Below are positions 27,349 through 35,439 of a stretch of DNA of 64,000 bases, in pieces (the first letter of the stretch is position 1; the number at the start of each line of letters is the position of its first letter). Where the stretch lies: the NCBI GenBank assembly GCA_947503835.1, contig CANNFM010000001.1, positions 496,001 to 560,000 on the forward strand, in the 5' to 3' direction. A model generated the notes under the pieces. It ran no database searches, was not told the origin of the DNA, and saw only the letters and a program-made list of their open reading frames with translations. The stretch comes from an uncultured Aquimarina sp. (lineage in GTDB: Bacteria; Bacteroidota; Bacteroidia; Flavobacteriales; Flavobacteriaceae). The translations under genes and the position numbers were made by a program.

Positions 27349-28422
27349 ATGAAACCACAAAACCACATCAAAGGCAGGGGTGCACAGGAAAAAGTGCATA
27401 ATAGATTCTCTGAAAATCAGTATGAAATGCGTGACGATTTCTTAAATTATTGCCAAAAAGAAGGAGAGCAAATCGACAAGTATCAAACTACTTTTATCGA
27501 GACGTTTCCGAAAACGATTGTGAATAAAGTTACGAGTCCCGATGTTGGAATGATGTATTCTTTAAATCCGTACCAAGGGTGCGAACATGGTTGCGTGTAT
27601 TGCTATGCTCGCAATACACATGAGTATTGGGGGTATGGTGCAGGTTTGGATTTTGAAAGTAAAATTTTAGTGAAAAAAAATGCTGCGGAGTTGTTAGAAA
27701 AAAAGCTGCGCAGTAAAAACTGGAAAGCCTATCCAATTTCACTTTCTGGAAATACAGATTGCTACCAACCTATTGAGAAAAAGTTAAAAATTACACGCCA
27801 GTTATTGCAGGTTTTTCTGAAGTACAAACATCCTGTTGGAATCATCACCAAAAATGCTTTAATACAAAGAGATATTGATATTCTTTCTGAATTATCTAAG
27901 GATAACCTGATCTCTGTTTTCTTATCTATTACTTCTTTGAAAGAAGAAACCCGAAGAATTCTTGAACCGAGAACTGCAAGTATAAAAAAGCGTTTAGAAA
28001 CATTAGAGAAGTTAAACGAAGCTGGAATACCTACTAGTGTAATGATGGCTCCTATAATTCCGTCTATAAACAGCCATGAGATATTACCGCTGGTTGAAGA
28101 AATATCTAAACGTGGAGCAAAAAGTGTTGGATATACCATAGTACGACTTAATGGAGCTATAGGGAAGATATTCGCGACCTGGTTAGAAAACACTTTACCT
28201 GATCGAAAGGACAAAATCCTTCATCAAATCATGGAATGTCATAACGGTACTCTTAACGATAGCAAATTTGGAAGAAGGATGAGTGGTACAGGCATTATTG
28301 CAGAGCAAATTCATCAACTATTCGCGTTAGCCAGAAAGAAGTACTTTTCAAATCCTGACAGAATAATACTAAACTGTGATTTGCATGAGCAGTATAAAGA
28401 TGGGCAAATGAGGTTGTTTTGA
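27349..28422 (+). CDS. PA0069-family radical SAM protein
   Basis: 357 residues. The radical SAM cluster motif CxxxCxYC is in YQGCEHGCVYCYARNTHEYW (Cys about 79, 83, 86), followed by GYGAGLDFESKILVKKNA and LSGNTDCYQPIEKKLKITRQLL, which together mark the PA0069/Rv2578c family, distantly like spore photoproduct lyase. The reaction is unknown; a DNA-repair link has been suggested for relatives by similarity only. The gene shares its promoter region and the paired GGAAATATTCC boxes with the TIR gene. Its stop at 28420-28422 abuts the stop of the convergent HD gene with no gap. Confidence 0.9.
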   Translation: MKPQNHIKGRGAQEKVHNRFSENQYEMRDDFLNYCQKEGEQIDKYQTTFIETFPKTIVNKVTSPDVGMMYSLNPYQGCEHGCVYCYARNTHEYWGYGAGLDFESKILVKKNAAELLEKKLRSKNWKAYPISLSGNTDCYQPIEKKLKITRQLLQVFLKYKHPVGIITKNALIQRDIDILSELSKDNLISVFLSITSLKEETRRILEPRTASIKKRLETLEKLNEAGIPTSVMMAPIIPSINSHEILPLVEEISKRGAKSVGYTIVRLNGAIGKIFATWLENTLPDRKDKILHQIMECHNGTLNDSKFGRRMSGTGIIAEQIHQLFALARKKYFSNPDRIILNCDLHEQYKDGQMRLF

Positions 28423-29070
28423 TTACAACTCCCCTTCCCACTCTTTATAAAATTGCTCTAAAAAACCTTCCATATAGGTGTGCCTTTTTAGAGCAAGTTT
28501 TTTACCTGTTTGGGTATTCATTCGGTCTTTGAGAAGCAATAATTTTTCGTAAAAATGATTAATCGTAGGTGCTGTAGAAGTTTTATATTCTTCTTTGCTC
28601 ATCCTAAGATTAGGCGCAATATCGGGATCGTACAATGCTCTGTTTTTGAACCCGCCATAATTGAAACATCTGGCAATTCCGACTGCACCAATGGCATCCA
28701 ATCGATCTGCATCCTGTATAACATCTAGTTCTGGAGATTTGAATTTCTGTGTTACATTACCACCTTTGAAAGATATATTTTCAATGATATGGATCACATG
28801 CTCGATAACACTTTCTTCAACGTGCAGGTGTTCTAAAAATTCTTTGGCAACTTTAGGACCAACGGTTTCATCACCGGCATGAAATTTAGAATCAGCAATA
28901 TCATGTAATAATGCACCTAAAGAAATCACGAAAAGATCCGCATCTTCTTCTTTTGCAATGGAGCGAGCATTTCTAAACACTCTCTGAGTATGAAACCAAT
29001 CATGTCCTCCTTCAGCCCCAGCTAACTTTTCTTTAACAAAATCGATTGTTTTAGATATGATTTGATCCAT
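28423..29070 (-). CDS. HD-domain phosphohydrolase
   Basis: 215 residues from ATG 29070 (MDQIISKTIDFVKEKLAGAEGGHDW). HD motifs are H in GHDWFHTQRVFRNA, HD in LGALLHDIADSKF and D in VIQDADRLDAIGAVGIARC, the layout of YedJ-like predicted nucleotidases/phosphohydrolases. Substrate unknown. The frame is open further up to 29166, but that extension translates the paired-hairpin repeat (PPHLSPLPKERK), so it is not part of the protein. It is convergent with the radical SAM gene with zero spacing. Confidence 0.9.
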   Translation of the reverse strand: MDQIISKTIDFVKEKLAGAEGGHDWFHTQRVFRNARSIAKEEDADLFVISLGALLHDIADSKFHAGDETVGPKVAKEFLEHLHVEESVIEHVIHIIENISFKGGNVTQKFKSPELDVIQDADRLDAIGAVGIARCFNYGGFKNRALYDPDIAPNLRMSKEEYKTSTAPTINHFYEKLLLLKDRMNTQTGKKLALKRHTYMEGFLEQFYKEWEGEL

Positions 29071-29125
29071 AAAAGAGATCTGATTTTTAATATTTAACAA
29101 TGTAGAGAGTTTATTTCCTAGTTTG

Positions 29126-29211
29126 AGTTTCCTCTCCTTGGGGAGAGGACTAAGGTGAGGGGGCAATATAAAATCCCCTCATCCTAACCTTCTCCCCAAG
29201 GAGAAGGGACT
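29126..29211. repeat. Paired-hairpin intergenic element, copy A2
   Basis: An 86-bp element with hairpins CCTCTCCTTGGGGAGAGG and CCTTCTCCCCAAGGAGAAGG. Its reverse complement matches A1 at 3532-3620 over nearly the whole length, including GAAGGTTAGGATGAGGGGA. It lies 56 bp before the HD gene start and about 100 bp after the end of the desaturase gene, where it could also work as a terminator. Confidence 0.85.
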
Positions 29212-29311
29212 ATAAATCTTACTCTAAAATCAATATTCACAGAACTTTTCGAATTCAATTTTATGAAGTATCTAAAAAATTTCGAAAAATTAAAGTTGTA
29301 AGTAATTCAAT

Positions 29312-30313
29312 TTATTTTACCAAAGCTGGTTGTACCCACTTAAATTCAAAAACTTCTTCAGGAATTACTAATCGCTCACTGATTCTTTGCATTCTTGCAG
29401 GTAATTTCATGACAAAATCACGCGCTTTCTCTGCTTCATCGGTAAGATCGACTAATTTGTCTATTTCCCATTTGTCAATCAAACGTTGCATGATATCAAT
29501 ATAATCCTGAGAAGTATAAACTCCTAATCGTTGAGCGGCATTAGAAAACTCTTCAAAAGCAGTACCGATCGCATCACCAGATTCTCTAAGAAAATGAGCT
29601 GGCATAATAATCTTATTTTTCATCATATCGCTAAAAGCAACCATCATTTGACTAGGATCAACCTCAAAAATATTCTTTACAAATTCGCTATACGCATTGT
29701 AATGACGCATCTCATCCCCTGCAATAATTTTACACATTTTGGACAATGACTTATTAGAATACTCTTTTGCCAATTTTGCGACGCGACTATGTGAAACATT
29801 GGTTGCTAATTCTTGAAAACTAGTGTACACAAAATTTTTGTAAGGATCTCTATCGGTACCAATATCAAACCCATCATTAATGAGATGTTGAGTCGTTCTT
29901 TCTACCTCTATCATATTTACTCTACCCGATAGGTACAAATATTTATTTAAGGTATCCCCATGACGATTTTCTTCACTAGTCCAATAGCGAACCCATCTTG
30001 CCCAACCATTATCTTTACCATCTTCATGTTGATTTACTCCTTCTACATCCATTAACCAGGATTCGTAGGTAGGTAAAGCCTCTTCGGTTATAGTATCGCC
30101 AACCAAAACTACCCAAAAATCATATGGGAGTTCTTTTGCAAGTTCTCTTAATTCTTTTACCTCATCAAAGAAAGTATCTTCATTTTGAGAATTAGGCAAG
30201 AAATCTGTAGGCTGCCATACTTTATCTATCGGAATCAAAAATTTATCGATAAACAATTCAATTTTCTTTTCCAGTAGTTGCATTACCTCTAATCTTATAT
30301 TATCTAAAGCCAT
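29312..30313 (-). CDS. Acyl-ACP desaturase (soluble di-iron)
   Basis: 333 residues of the plant-type stearoyl-ACP desaturase family. The two di-iron motifs are EENRH in RYWTSEENRHGDTLNKYL and DEMRH in IIAGDEMRHYNAY, plus the Glu in SFQELATNVSH. It introduces a double bond into an acyl chain on acyl carrier protein using O2 and ferredoxin electrons, adjusting membrane fluidity. The PlsC acyltransferase gene lies 11 bp upstream on the same strand, so the two form a phospholipid-synthesis unit. Length and start MALDNIRLEVMQLLEKK are normal. Confidence 0.93.
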   Translation of the reverse strand: MALDNIRLEVMQLLEKKIELFIDKFLIPIDKVWQPTDFLPNSQNEDTFFDEVKELRELAKELPYDFWVVLVGDTITEEALPTYESWLMDVEGVNQHEDGKDNGWARWVRYWTSEENRHGDTLNKYLYLSGRVNMIEVERTTQHLINDGFDIGTDRDPYKNFVYTSFQELATNVSHSRVAKLAKEYSNKSLSKMCKIIAGDEMRHYNAYSEFVKNIFEVDPSQMMVAFSDMMKNKIIMPAHFLRESGDAIGTAFEEFSNAAQRLGVYTSQDYIDIMQRLIDKWEIDKLVDLTDEAEKARDFVMKLPARMQRISERLVIPEEVFEFKWVQPALVK

Positions 30314-30324
30314 GACTTATGTGT

Positions 30325-31083
30325 TTAGGTTTTTATAGTCGAGATTACTCTCTTTCTTATTTTTTCTAGTAATTCTTGTGTTTCAAATTCTTTTATTTCT
30401 ATAGGTTCTTGTACTTCAAGTGTTAAATGAAGACCTATTCCCATAGGGAAATTACCATATTTCACTAATTTCCAACTATTATTAATAGTAACCGGCACAA
30501 CGAGAGCTTCTGGGGCATTTTTAAACAAAATTTTTAATCCAGTAGGAGCAAACTCCTTTGGGTTCCCATCTCTACTTCTGGTTCCTTCAGGAAAAATTAC
30601 AGCTGAATACTTATTCTTTGCAATAAATCTTCCAAATTTTGACAACGCAGGAACCGATTGCTTAGGGTTCTTTCTATCTATTAAAACGTGTCCTCCATGT
30701 CTTAAATTATAAGAAACACTTGGCATTCCTTTACCTAATTCAATCTTAGATATAAATTTTGGTTTATGCCTGCGCAAATACCAAGATATTAAAGGAATAT
30801 CAAACATACTTTGATGATTTGAAACAATAATTAAAGACCGATCCTTTGGCAACTTGTGATCGTTTTTAAAACTAAACGTTACTCCTAAAGCATGTAAACA
30901 TCTTAACAAACATAAATTCATCAGATTTATTACTCCTCTATGTGCTTTTGTTCCTCCTAAATGTACTCCTAACCACTGCAACGGGTGAAAAATCAATAGT
31001 GTTAATACAAAAAACAAATAGAAAATTACAGACAGCGGATATGAGAATATCCTTTTTATTGCCCCCATTATATCTCTTAACAA
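30325..31083 (-). CDS. plsC: 1-acyl-sn-glycerol-3-phosphate acyltransferase
   Basis: 252 residues. Membrane segment about 15-37; acyltransferase motif I NHQSMFD (His90, Asp95), motif III FPEGTRSRDGNP and motif IV VPVTINNSW are all present. It makes phosphatidic acid from lysophosphatidic acid at the inner membrane. Start ATG 31083 or the internal ATG (MGAIKRIFSYPLS) 15 nt downstream are both possible. It is the first gene of a pair with the acyl-ACP desaturase. Confidence 0.92.
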   Translation of the reverse strand: MLRDIMGAIKRIFSYPLSVIFYLFFVLTLLIFHPLQWLGVHLGGTKAHRGVINLMNLCLLRCLHALGVTFSFKNDHKLPKDRSLIIVSNHQSMFDIPLISWYLRRHKPKFISKIELGKGMPSVSYNLRHGGHVLIDRKNPKQSVPALSKFGRFIAKNKYSAVIFPEGTRSRDGNPKEFAPTGLKILFKNAPEALVVPVTINNSWKLVKYGNFPMGIGLHLTLEVQEPIEIKEFETQELLEKIRKRVISTIKT

Positions 31084-31159
31084 TTATTAAATTCGACTTG
31101 TGTTACAGTACTGCAAGGTCTTACATTATTTCAAGTAAACCAATATTTTATGAAAATAA

Positions 31160-31187
31160 TAAACCGTTTGTGTAGACAAACGGTTTA
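31160..31187 (-). terminator. Strong hairpin, probable terminator
   Basis: AAACCGTTTGT, loop GTAG, ACAAACGGTTT: a perfect 11-bp stem. It lies 33 bp beyond the stop of the bacilliredoxin gene on the minus strand and is followed there by TTATTATTTT. Confidence 0.75.
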
Positions 31188-31219
31188 GATTTCTTGTTGG
31201 TATAAAAAATACCTGCTTT

Positions 31220-31630
31220 TTAGCAATGCTCGTTATAAGCATCCATAAGATTTTCTGCTATCATTTCTGCAGGTCGCCCTTCAATATGATGACGTTCTAG
31301 CATATGCACTAGCTCTCCATTCTTGAATAGTGCCATTGATGGCGACGATGGAGGAAACGGAACCATAAACCCTCTAGCTTTATCGGTTGCCTCTTTATCA
31401 ACTCCCGCAAAAACAGTTACGATATGGTCTGGTTTTTTATTATTATGTAATGAAGCTTTTGCTCCTGGACGTGCATTGGCTGCAGCACAACCGCATACCG
31501 AATTTACCACTACCAAAGTAGTCCCTTCTTTTGCTATTGCAGATTCTACTTCATCTGCCGTATGTAATTCTTGAAAACCATTGTTAGTAAGATCTTCGCG
31601 CATTGGTTTTACTAAATCTGCTGGATACAT
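31220..31630 (-). CDS. BrxA/BrxB-family bacilliredoxin
   Basis: 136 residues from MYPADLVKPMREDLTNNGFQEL. The DUF1094 signature VVNSVCGCAAANARPGA holds the CGC active site; FAGVDKEATDKARG and PFPPSSPSMALFKNGELV are also typical. These proteins remove bacillithiol from S-bacillithiolated proteins in Firmicutes; the thiol used in Bacteroidetes is bacillithiol or unknown. The frame is open to 31702, but the -7 box at 31663-31670 lies within that stretch, so the ATG at 31630 is preferred. Confidence 0.92.
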   Translation of the reverse strand: MYPADLVKPMREDLTNNGFQELHTADEVESAIAKEGTTLVVVNSVCGCAAANARPGAKASLHNNKKPDHIVTVFAGVDKEATDKARGFMVPFPPSSPSMALFKNGELVHMLERHHIEGRPAEMIAENLMDAYNEHC

Positions 31631-31662
31631 ATTTCTTTTATTTTTTGTATTACAATTTTGTG

Positions 31663-31670
31663 CAAAGATA
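31663..31670 (-). promoter_or_regulatory. -7 box of the bacilliredoxin promoter
   Basis: TATCTTTG on the minus strand fits TANNTTTG exactly, 33 bp before the chosen start codon. A TTG is found about 22 bp upstream, looser than the 17-bp spacing seen at the tRNA and feoA promoters. Confidence 0.5.
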
Positions 31671-31844
31671 CAAATAATGTACCATATCATAGCAACTGAC
31701 AAGTAGTCGTAAAATCATCATTTAACTAACTTTATCATTTTTTTACGGTAACAAATACATCATAATGTTGTCTAATTAAAACATGACAAGAATATATCTC
31801 AAGATATTTTCGGTTATCTTTACAACCCAAAAAAATTGTTTTGA

Positions 31845-32579
31845 ATGATTAAATGGTTTGCTGCCATATTAGGATATGTGTTTTTTAGATTTCCCGGTGC
31901 CGTACTGGGTTTTATATTAGGAAGTCTCCTTGATTCGACTACTATTAAAACTAGTGGTAGTTTTAAGAAAGTGTTTTCACAAGAAGAAAAAGTAACTCCA
32001 GCAGATTTTGAGCTCAATTTGCTCTCCTTGTCTTCTATCGTGATTAAGGCAGATGGAAGCATTAATCAGACCGAATTGGATTATGTAAGACGCTATTTTG
32101 TAAGTGCCTATGGAAAGGAACGCGCCAACGCGACCTTTAGGACATTTAACGAAATTATTAAAAACAGGCATGTCTCGGCGCCTCATATATGTATGTATAT
32201 TAATCAGCATACGCGCTACCCATCTAGGTTACAGATTCTTCATTTTTTGTTTGGAATAGCCAATGCTGATGGAAGTGTTAGCAATGCTGAAGCAGAAGAG
32301 ATTGGTAAAATTGCAGGGTTTTTACGCATCAATTTTAAAGACTTCGAGAGTATTAAAGCTATGTTTTTTAGAACTGGTGATCATGCTTATAAGATCCTTG
32401 AGATTGAAAAAACTGCCACTGATGTCGAAGTAAAAAAAGCATTTAGAACCATGGCCAAAAAATATCACCCCGATAAAATTCAGCATATGGATGAAATACA
32501 TATCAAAGGTGCCGAAGAAAAATTTAGAGAGGTACAAAAAGCCTATGACCAGATTAAAAAAGAAAGAGGAATTAGTTAG
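31845..32579 (+). CDS. DjlA-like co-chaperone: TerB domain plus J domain
   Basis: 244 residues. An N-terminal membrane segment (IKWFAAILGYVFFRFPGAVLG) is followed by a TerB-like helical domain (about 55-165, IVIKADGSINQTELDYVRRYF and IANADGSVSNAEAEEI) and a C-terminal J domain (about 178-244) with HPD in MAKKYHPDKIQHM. This is the DjlA arrangement: a membrane-anchored DnaJ-family partner of DnaK. The stop codon TAG falls inside a run of five TTAGCTG repeats, so copy-number change there would leave the protein end unchanged as long as the first unit stays. Confidence 0.9.
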   Translation: MIKWFAAILGYVFFRFPGAVLGFILGSLLDSTTIKTSGSFKKVFSQEEKVTPADFELNLLSLSSIVIKADGSINQTELDYVRRYFVSAYGKERANATFRTFNEIIKNRHVSAPHICMYINQHTRYPSRLQILHFLFGIANADGSVSNAEAEEIGKIAGFLRINFKDFESIKAMFFRTGDHAYKILEIEKTATDVEVKKAFRTMAKKYHPDKIQHMDEIHIKGAEEKFREVQKAYDQIKKERGIS

Positions 32580-32610
32580 CTGTTAGCTGTTAGCTGTTAG
32601 CTGTTAGCTG
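32576..32610. repeat. TTAGCTG heptamer x5
   Basis: Five perfect tandem copies of TTAGCTG starting at the stop codon of the DjlA-like gene. Seven-base units are prone to slippage. It lies in the 41-bp convergent gap before the lycopene cyclase stop. Confidence 0.95.
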
Positions 32611-32620
32611 AGAATAGGCA

Positions 32621-33760
32621 TTAAAAAATTCTATTCCAAAGAGCTTTTAGAAACCTCCCCCAGGGTAAGCTAGTTGTAATTTTTATATCTTCAAAAAAGG
32701 TGGTTTCTTCATCTAGAAATTTTAAAATCTTTCTACTGTCATTTTTCTTAAATAATCTCGAAAATAAAACAGAACCAATTCCATTTTCTTTATGTAAAAC
32801 ATCTAAGAACAGTAGATCATAATACCAAAATTTTGTTCTTTTCTCAAATCGGGATAAATCCTGTTTTGTCTTAAGAAATTTGATGAGTTTTTTTACCCTT
32901 TGTTTAGATATATTAAATGTATATCCCGTACTGGGTTTGGTCCAGCCACCAGCAGTACCGATATGCAAAATGTTTTTGGTGTTCTGTTTCCTAAACTCAT
33001 AACTTGTCATTGGGATACACCCTTTTTCTTTTTCGGTGATCTCATACTTGGTGATATGTTTTTCTTTTAAATATGCTATGATTTCATCTTCATACTCTTG
33101 TTCTTTCAAAAGATCTTCTGAAAATAAAGTATATTCAAACAATGCTTCGGTCTTAGAAATTGGCAATACATACATAAAGCGTGTATTCTCTCTTTGAGCA
33201 ACTTTAAAATCCATAAATGTAGCAGTCTCAGTATCAAAACAGTCTTTATCTGTTTTTACAAACCACCCCACAAAATGTTGATTTAAAACTGGGTACTGTT
33301 TTTGTTTTTGATACGATGAAGAAAGAAGTATACTATTAAATACTTTATTGCCTAGATAGTTTCTTTGATTTGTTTTAACCTCGACAATATCATTTTCATC
33401 TTTTAGAGAAACCAACTCTTCATGAACAATAGTAATATTAGGTTTTTCAGTTAAAACAGCAAGTATTAGATCATAAAAATCCTTTCCCTTGATCATTTTA
33501 TATTGGTATGGCAAAATTTTGATTTGCTTAGAAAAATTAGTACTTCCAAAATAGATATTATCCCATTTTTTAGTTACAATTTCATCCCATATACCGTTAT
33601 CCTTTTCCCAAAAACACCAGGTACGATCATTTTGGTTTTTTAGTTCTTTATCAATGAGTAAAATTTGTTTTTCCTCAAAAAAAGAATCTAAAACCATATG
33701 ATATGCAAGCATAAGCCCAGAAGCGCCCATACCTGTAATTATGTAATCATACTTTTGCAT
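32621..33760 (-). CDS. crtY: Lycopene beta-cyclase
   Basis: About 379 residues. The FAD-binding start YDYIITGMGASGLMLAYHM, the NDRTWCFWE motif and the downstream MTSYEFR, IGTAGGWTKPSTGYTF motifs are those of CrtY/CrtL lycopene cyclases. It closes both ends of lycopene to make beta-carotene, the precursor of zeaxanthin pigments in flavobacteria. The other crt genes are not in this window, so the gene is unlinked here. The start is chosen at ATG 33760, just before the nucleotide-binding strand; ATG 33766 is also possible. Confidence 0.93.
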   Translation of the reverse strand: MQKYDYIITGMGASGLMLAYHMVLDSFFEEKQILLIDKELKNQNDRTWCFWEKDNGIWDEIVTKKWDNIYFGSTNFSKQIKILPYQYKMIKGKDFYDLILAVLTEKPNITIVHEELVSLKDENDIVEVKTNQRNYLGNKVFNSILLSSSYQKQKQYPVLNQHFVGWFVKTDKDCFDTETATFMDFKVAQRENTRFMYVLPISKTEALFEYTLFSEDLLKEQEYEDEIIAYLKEKHITKYEITEKEKGCIPMTSYEFRKQNTKNILHIGTAGGWTKPSTGYTFNISKQRVKKLIKFLKTKQDLSRFEKRTKFWYYDLLFLDVLHKENGIGSVLFSRLFKKNDSRKILKFLDEETTFFEDIKITTSLPWGRFLKALWNRIF

Positions 33761-33863
33761 ATTCATCAAGGGTTAAATATAGAATGAAAATTCAGCAATA
33801 TGAAAATTTTAAAGGCCATAAAGAATTGTTTTTTATATATCTTTAACTTCTGTTATACAAAAA

Positions 33864-34280
33864 ATGAAATACACACTCCTTTTACTTTTACTTATCGCAC
33901 CGTTTGTATGGGTAAATGCACAAGATTCAATCAAGGTTGATTCTTCAAAAACGATCACCAAACTCAAGGTTGGGGATTCTGTTGATCTTAATTCTAAGCA
34001 CATAAAATTTATAAAGGTAACCGAAGACTCCAGATGCCCTTCTGATGTTACTTGCATTTGGGTCGGACAAGCAACTGCAATTATTGGGTTTTATGAGGAC
34101 GGAGTTTTAATAGAAGAAAAAGAATTTATTTTTGGAGCAAAAGCAATTAACCCTAACAACACAAAAGAGGTATTGGCCACCAAAGAAAAAACAATTTATG
34201 GGTATACCATAAGTCCTTATCCTTCAACTGCAAAACCTATAGCCCCAGAAGAATATTGTTTAGAGTTACTCATTAAATAA
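33864..34280 (+). CDS. Small exported protein with conserved CPxxxxCxW motif
   Basis: 138 residues with signal peptide MKYTLLLLLLIAPFVWVNAQ. The mature part contains DSRCPSDVTCIWVGQAT, a two-Cys motif (Cys spaced by five residues before Trp) that I know from small periplasmic proteins of Bacteroidetes without assigned function, followed by beta-strand-rich sequence and YCLELLIK. It is probably periplasmic and may form a disulfide. It is 47 bp upstream of the EamA transporter gene on the same strand; no functional link is evident. Confidence 0.8.
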   Translation: MKYTLLLLLLIAPFVWVNAQDSIKVDSSKTITKLKVGDSVDLNSKHIKFIKVTEDSRCPSDVTCIWVGQATAIIGFYEDGVLIEEKEFIFGAKAINPNNTKEVLATKEKTIYGYTISPYPSTAKPIAPEEYCLELLIK

Positions 34281-34327
34281 ATCATTCTTTATCTCATGAA
34301 TCAGATTATCTATTCTTATTTTATTTT

Positions 34328-35251
34328 ATGATCTCTAACAAGACAAAAGCTCATCTGGCTTTATTGAGTGTAAATATGATTTATGGTGCGAATTATTTAG
34401 TTGCCAAGGGTTTGATGCCTCATAAAATTGAAGCTTCTGCATTAGTGTTTCTTCGTATTAGTGGTGCTGGTCTCTTATTTCTGATTCTTAAAATTTTTAT
34501 CAAAGAAAAGGTAGAACGAAAAGATCTTGCTCGCTTGGCTTTGTGTGGTTTATTGGGGGTGGCCACCAATCAGTTTTTTTCTATGAATGGATTGAGTCTA
34601 ACCTCTCCTGTTGATGCTGCTATTATTATTACTGCTATGCCCATTTTTACGGTAATCATAAGTCGATTTTTACTTAAAGAGCCGTTTACGGTACAACGCG
34701 TCTTAGGAATTTCTATTGGTGGTACTGGTGCTGCTCTGTTAATTTATTTAGGTAATTCTGGTCTTGGTACGGGTTCTTTAAAAGGAAATATTTTCGTGTT
34801 TATTAATGCCTTGGCATTTGCGTTTTATTTAGTAATTATAAAGCCACTAATGTCAAAATATAAGCCCATTACCGTAATTGTGTGGACCTTCTTATTTGGG
34901 TTTATTTTCATGTTTCCATTTTGTATCGAAAAACTGATACATACAGACTTCTCATCTTTTGCCTCTATAAACTGGATTTCTTTATTCTACGTAGTGATTG
35001 GCCCGACTTTTTTAGCGTATTTATTAAACATGTTTGCCCTGCAATATGTAAAACCTACTGTTTCTAGTAGTTATATTTATGTACAGCCTGCGGTGGCAAT
35101 GTTACTAGTGGCTCTAGTGTCATATATTGTTGTAGATAGTCAGTACAAAGGTGATATTACAGTTGTAAAACTCCTATGTTGTATCTTGATTTTTGTGGGT
35201 GTATTTTTGATTAGCAGCAAGCCAATACTATTGAAAAAATCAAATCCCTAA
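34328..35251 (+). CDS. EamA/DMT-family transporter
   Basis: 307 residues with ten hydrophobic segments and the duplicated five-helix EamA pattern: first half LSVNMIYGANYLVAKGLM to GGTGAALLIY, second half NIFVFINALAFAFYLVI to IFVGVFLIS. Members export amino acids or metabolites or act as drug/metabolite carriers; the substrate is not predictable. Its TAA stop overlaps the stop of the convergent FeoB-associated small gene by two bases. Confidence 0.92.
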   Translation: MISNKTKAHLALLSVNMIYGANYLVAKGLMPHKIEASALVFLRISGAGLLFLILKIFIKEKVERKDLARLALCGLLGVATNQFFSMNGLSLTSPVDAAIIITAMPIFTVIISRFLLKEPFTVQRVLGISIGGTGAALLIYLGNSGLGTGSLKGNIFVFINALAFAFYLVIIKPLMSKYKPITVIVWTFLFGFIFMFPFCIEKLIHTDFSSFASINWISLFYVVIGPTFLAYLLNMFALQYVKPTVSSSYIYVQPAVAMLLVALVSYIVVDSQYKGDITVVKLLCCILIFVGVFLISSKPILLKKSNP

Positions 35252-35400
35252 TGGCATCCACATTTAGATGTACCACAAGAATCTAATGTTTTTTTCTTTG
35301 CTGCTGCGACAGAAGGCTTCAGAAAGAATTTTCTAATTAAAAACCCTATTGCTGTTGCAAATACCAGAAGAACTAATATGTTTTGAATTACAATGTTCAT
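35248..35400 (-). CDS. FeoB-associated Cys-rich membrane protein
   Basis: A 50-residue frame on the complement: MNIVIQNILVLLVFATAIGF as a single membrane helix, then LIRKFFLKPS, a short basic linker and the Cys-rich tail CGTSKCGCH. It matches the FeoB-associated Cys-rich family (KCGC-type tails) found after feoB in Bacteroidetes and Firmicutes, comparable in role to FeoC. It is 39 bp downstream of feoB on the same strand, so feoA-feoB-this gene form a ferrous iron uptake operon. Easily missed because of its size. Confidence 0.9.
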   Translation of the reverse strand: MNIVIQNILVLLVFATAIGFLIRKFFLKPSVAAAKKKTLDSCGTSKCGCH

Positions 35401-35439
35401 AATTATTGAGTCGTATAAAGATACTAAAAATTACCATGC

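Noticed and set aside
27349..28422. Radical SAM protein as a third part of the TIR unit
   Set aside because: It is on the other strand, belongs to a widespread family found without TIR genes, and shares only the promoter gap; kept separate.
29071..29166. N-terminal extension of the HD protein
   Set aside because: It translates the paired-hairpin repeat element and is not conserved-looking; the ATG at 29070 begins a normal HD protein.
32576..32610. Short tandem repeats considered as a CRISPR array
   Set aside because: Units are 7 bp without spacers and no cas genes are in the window.
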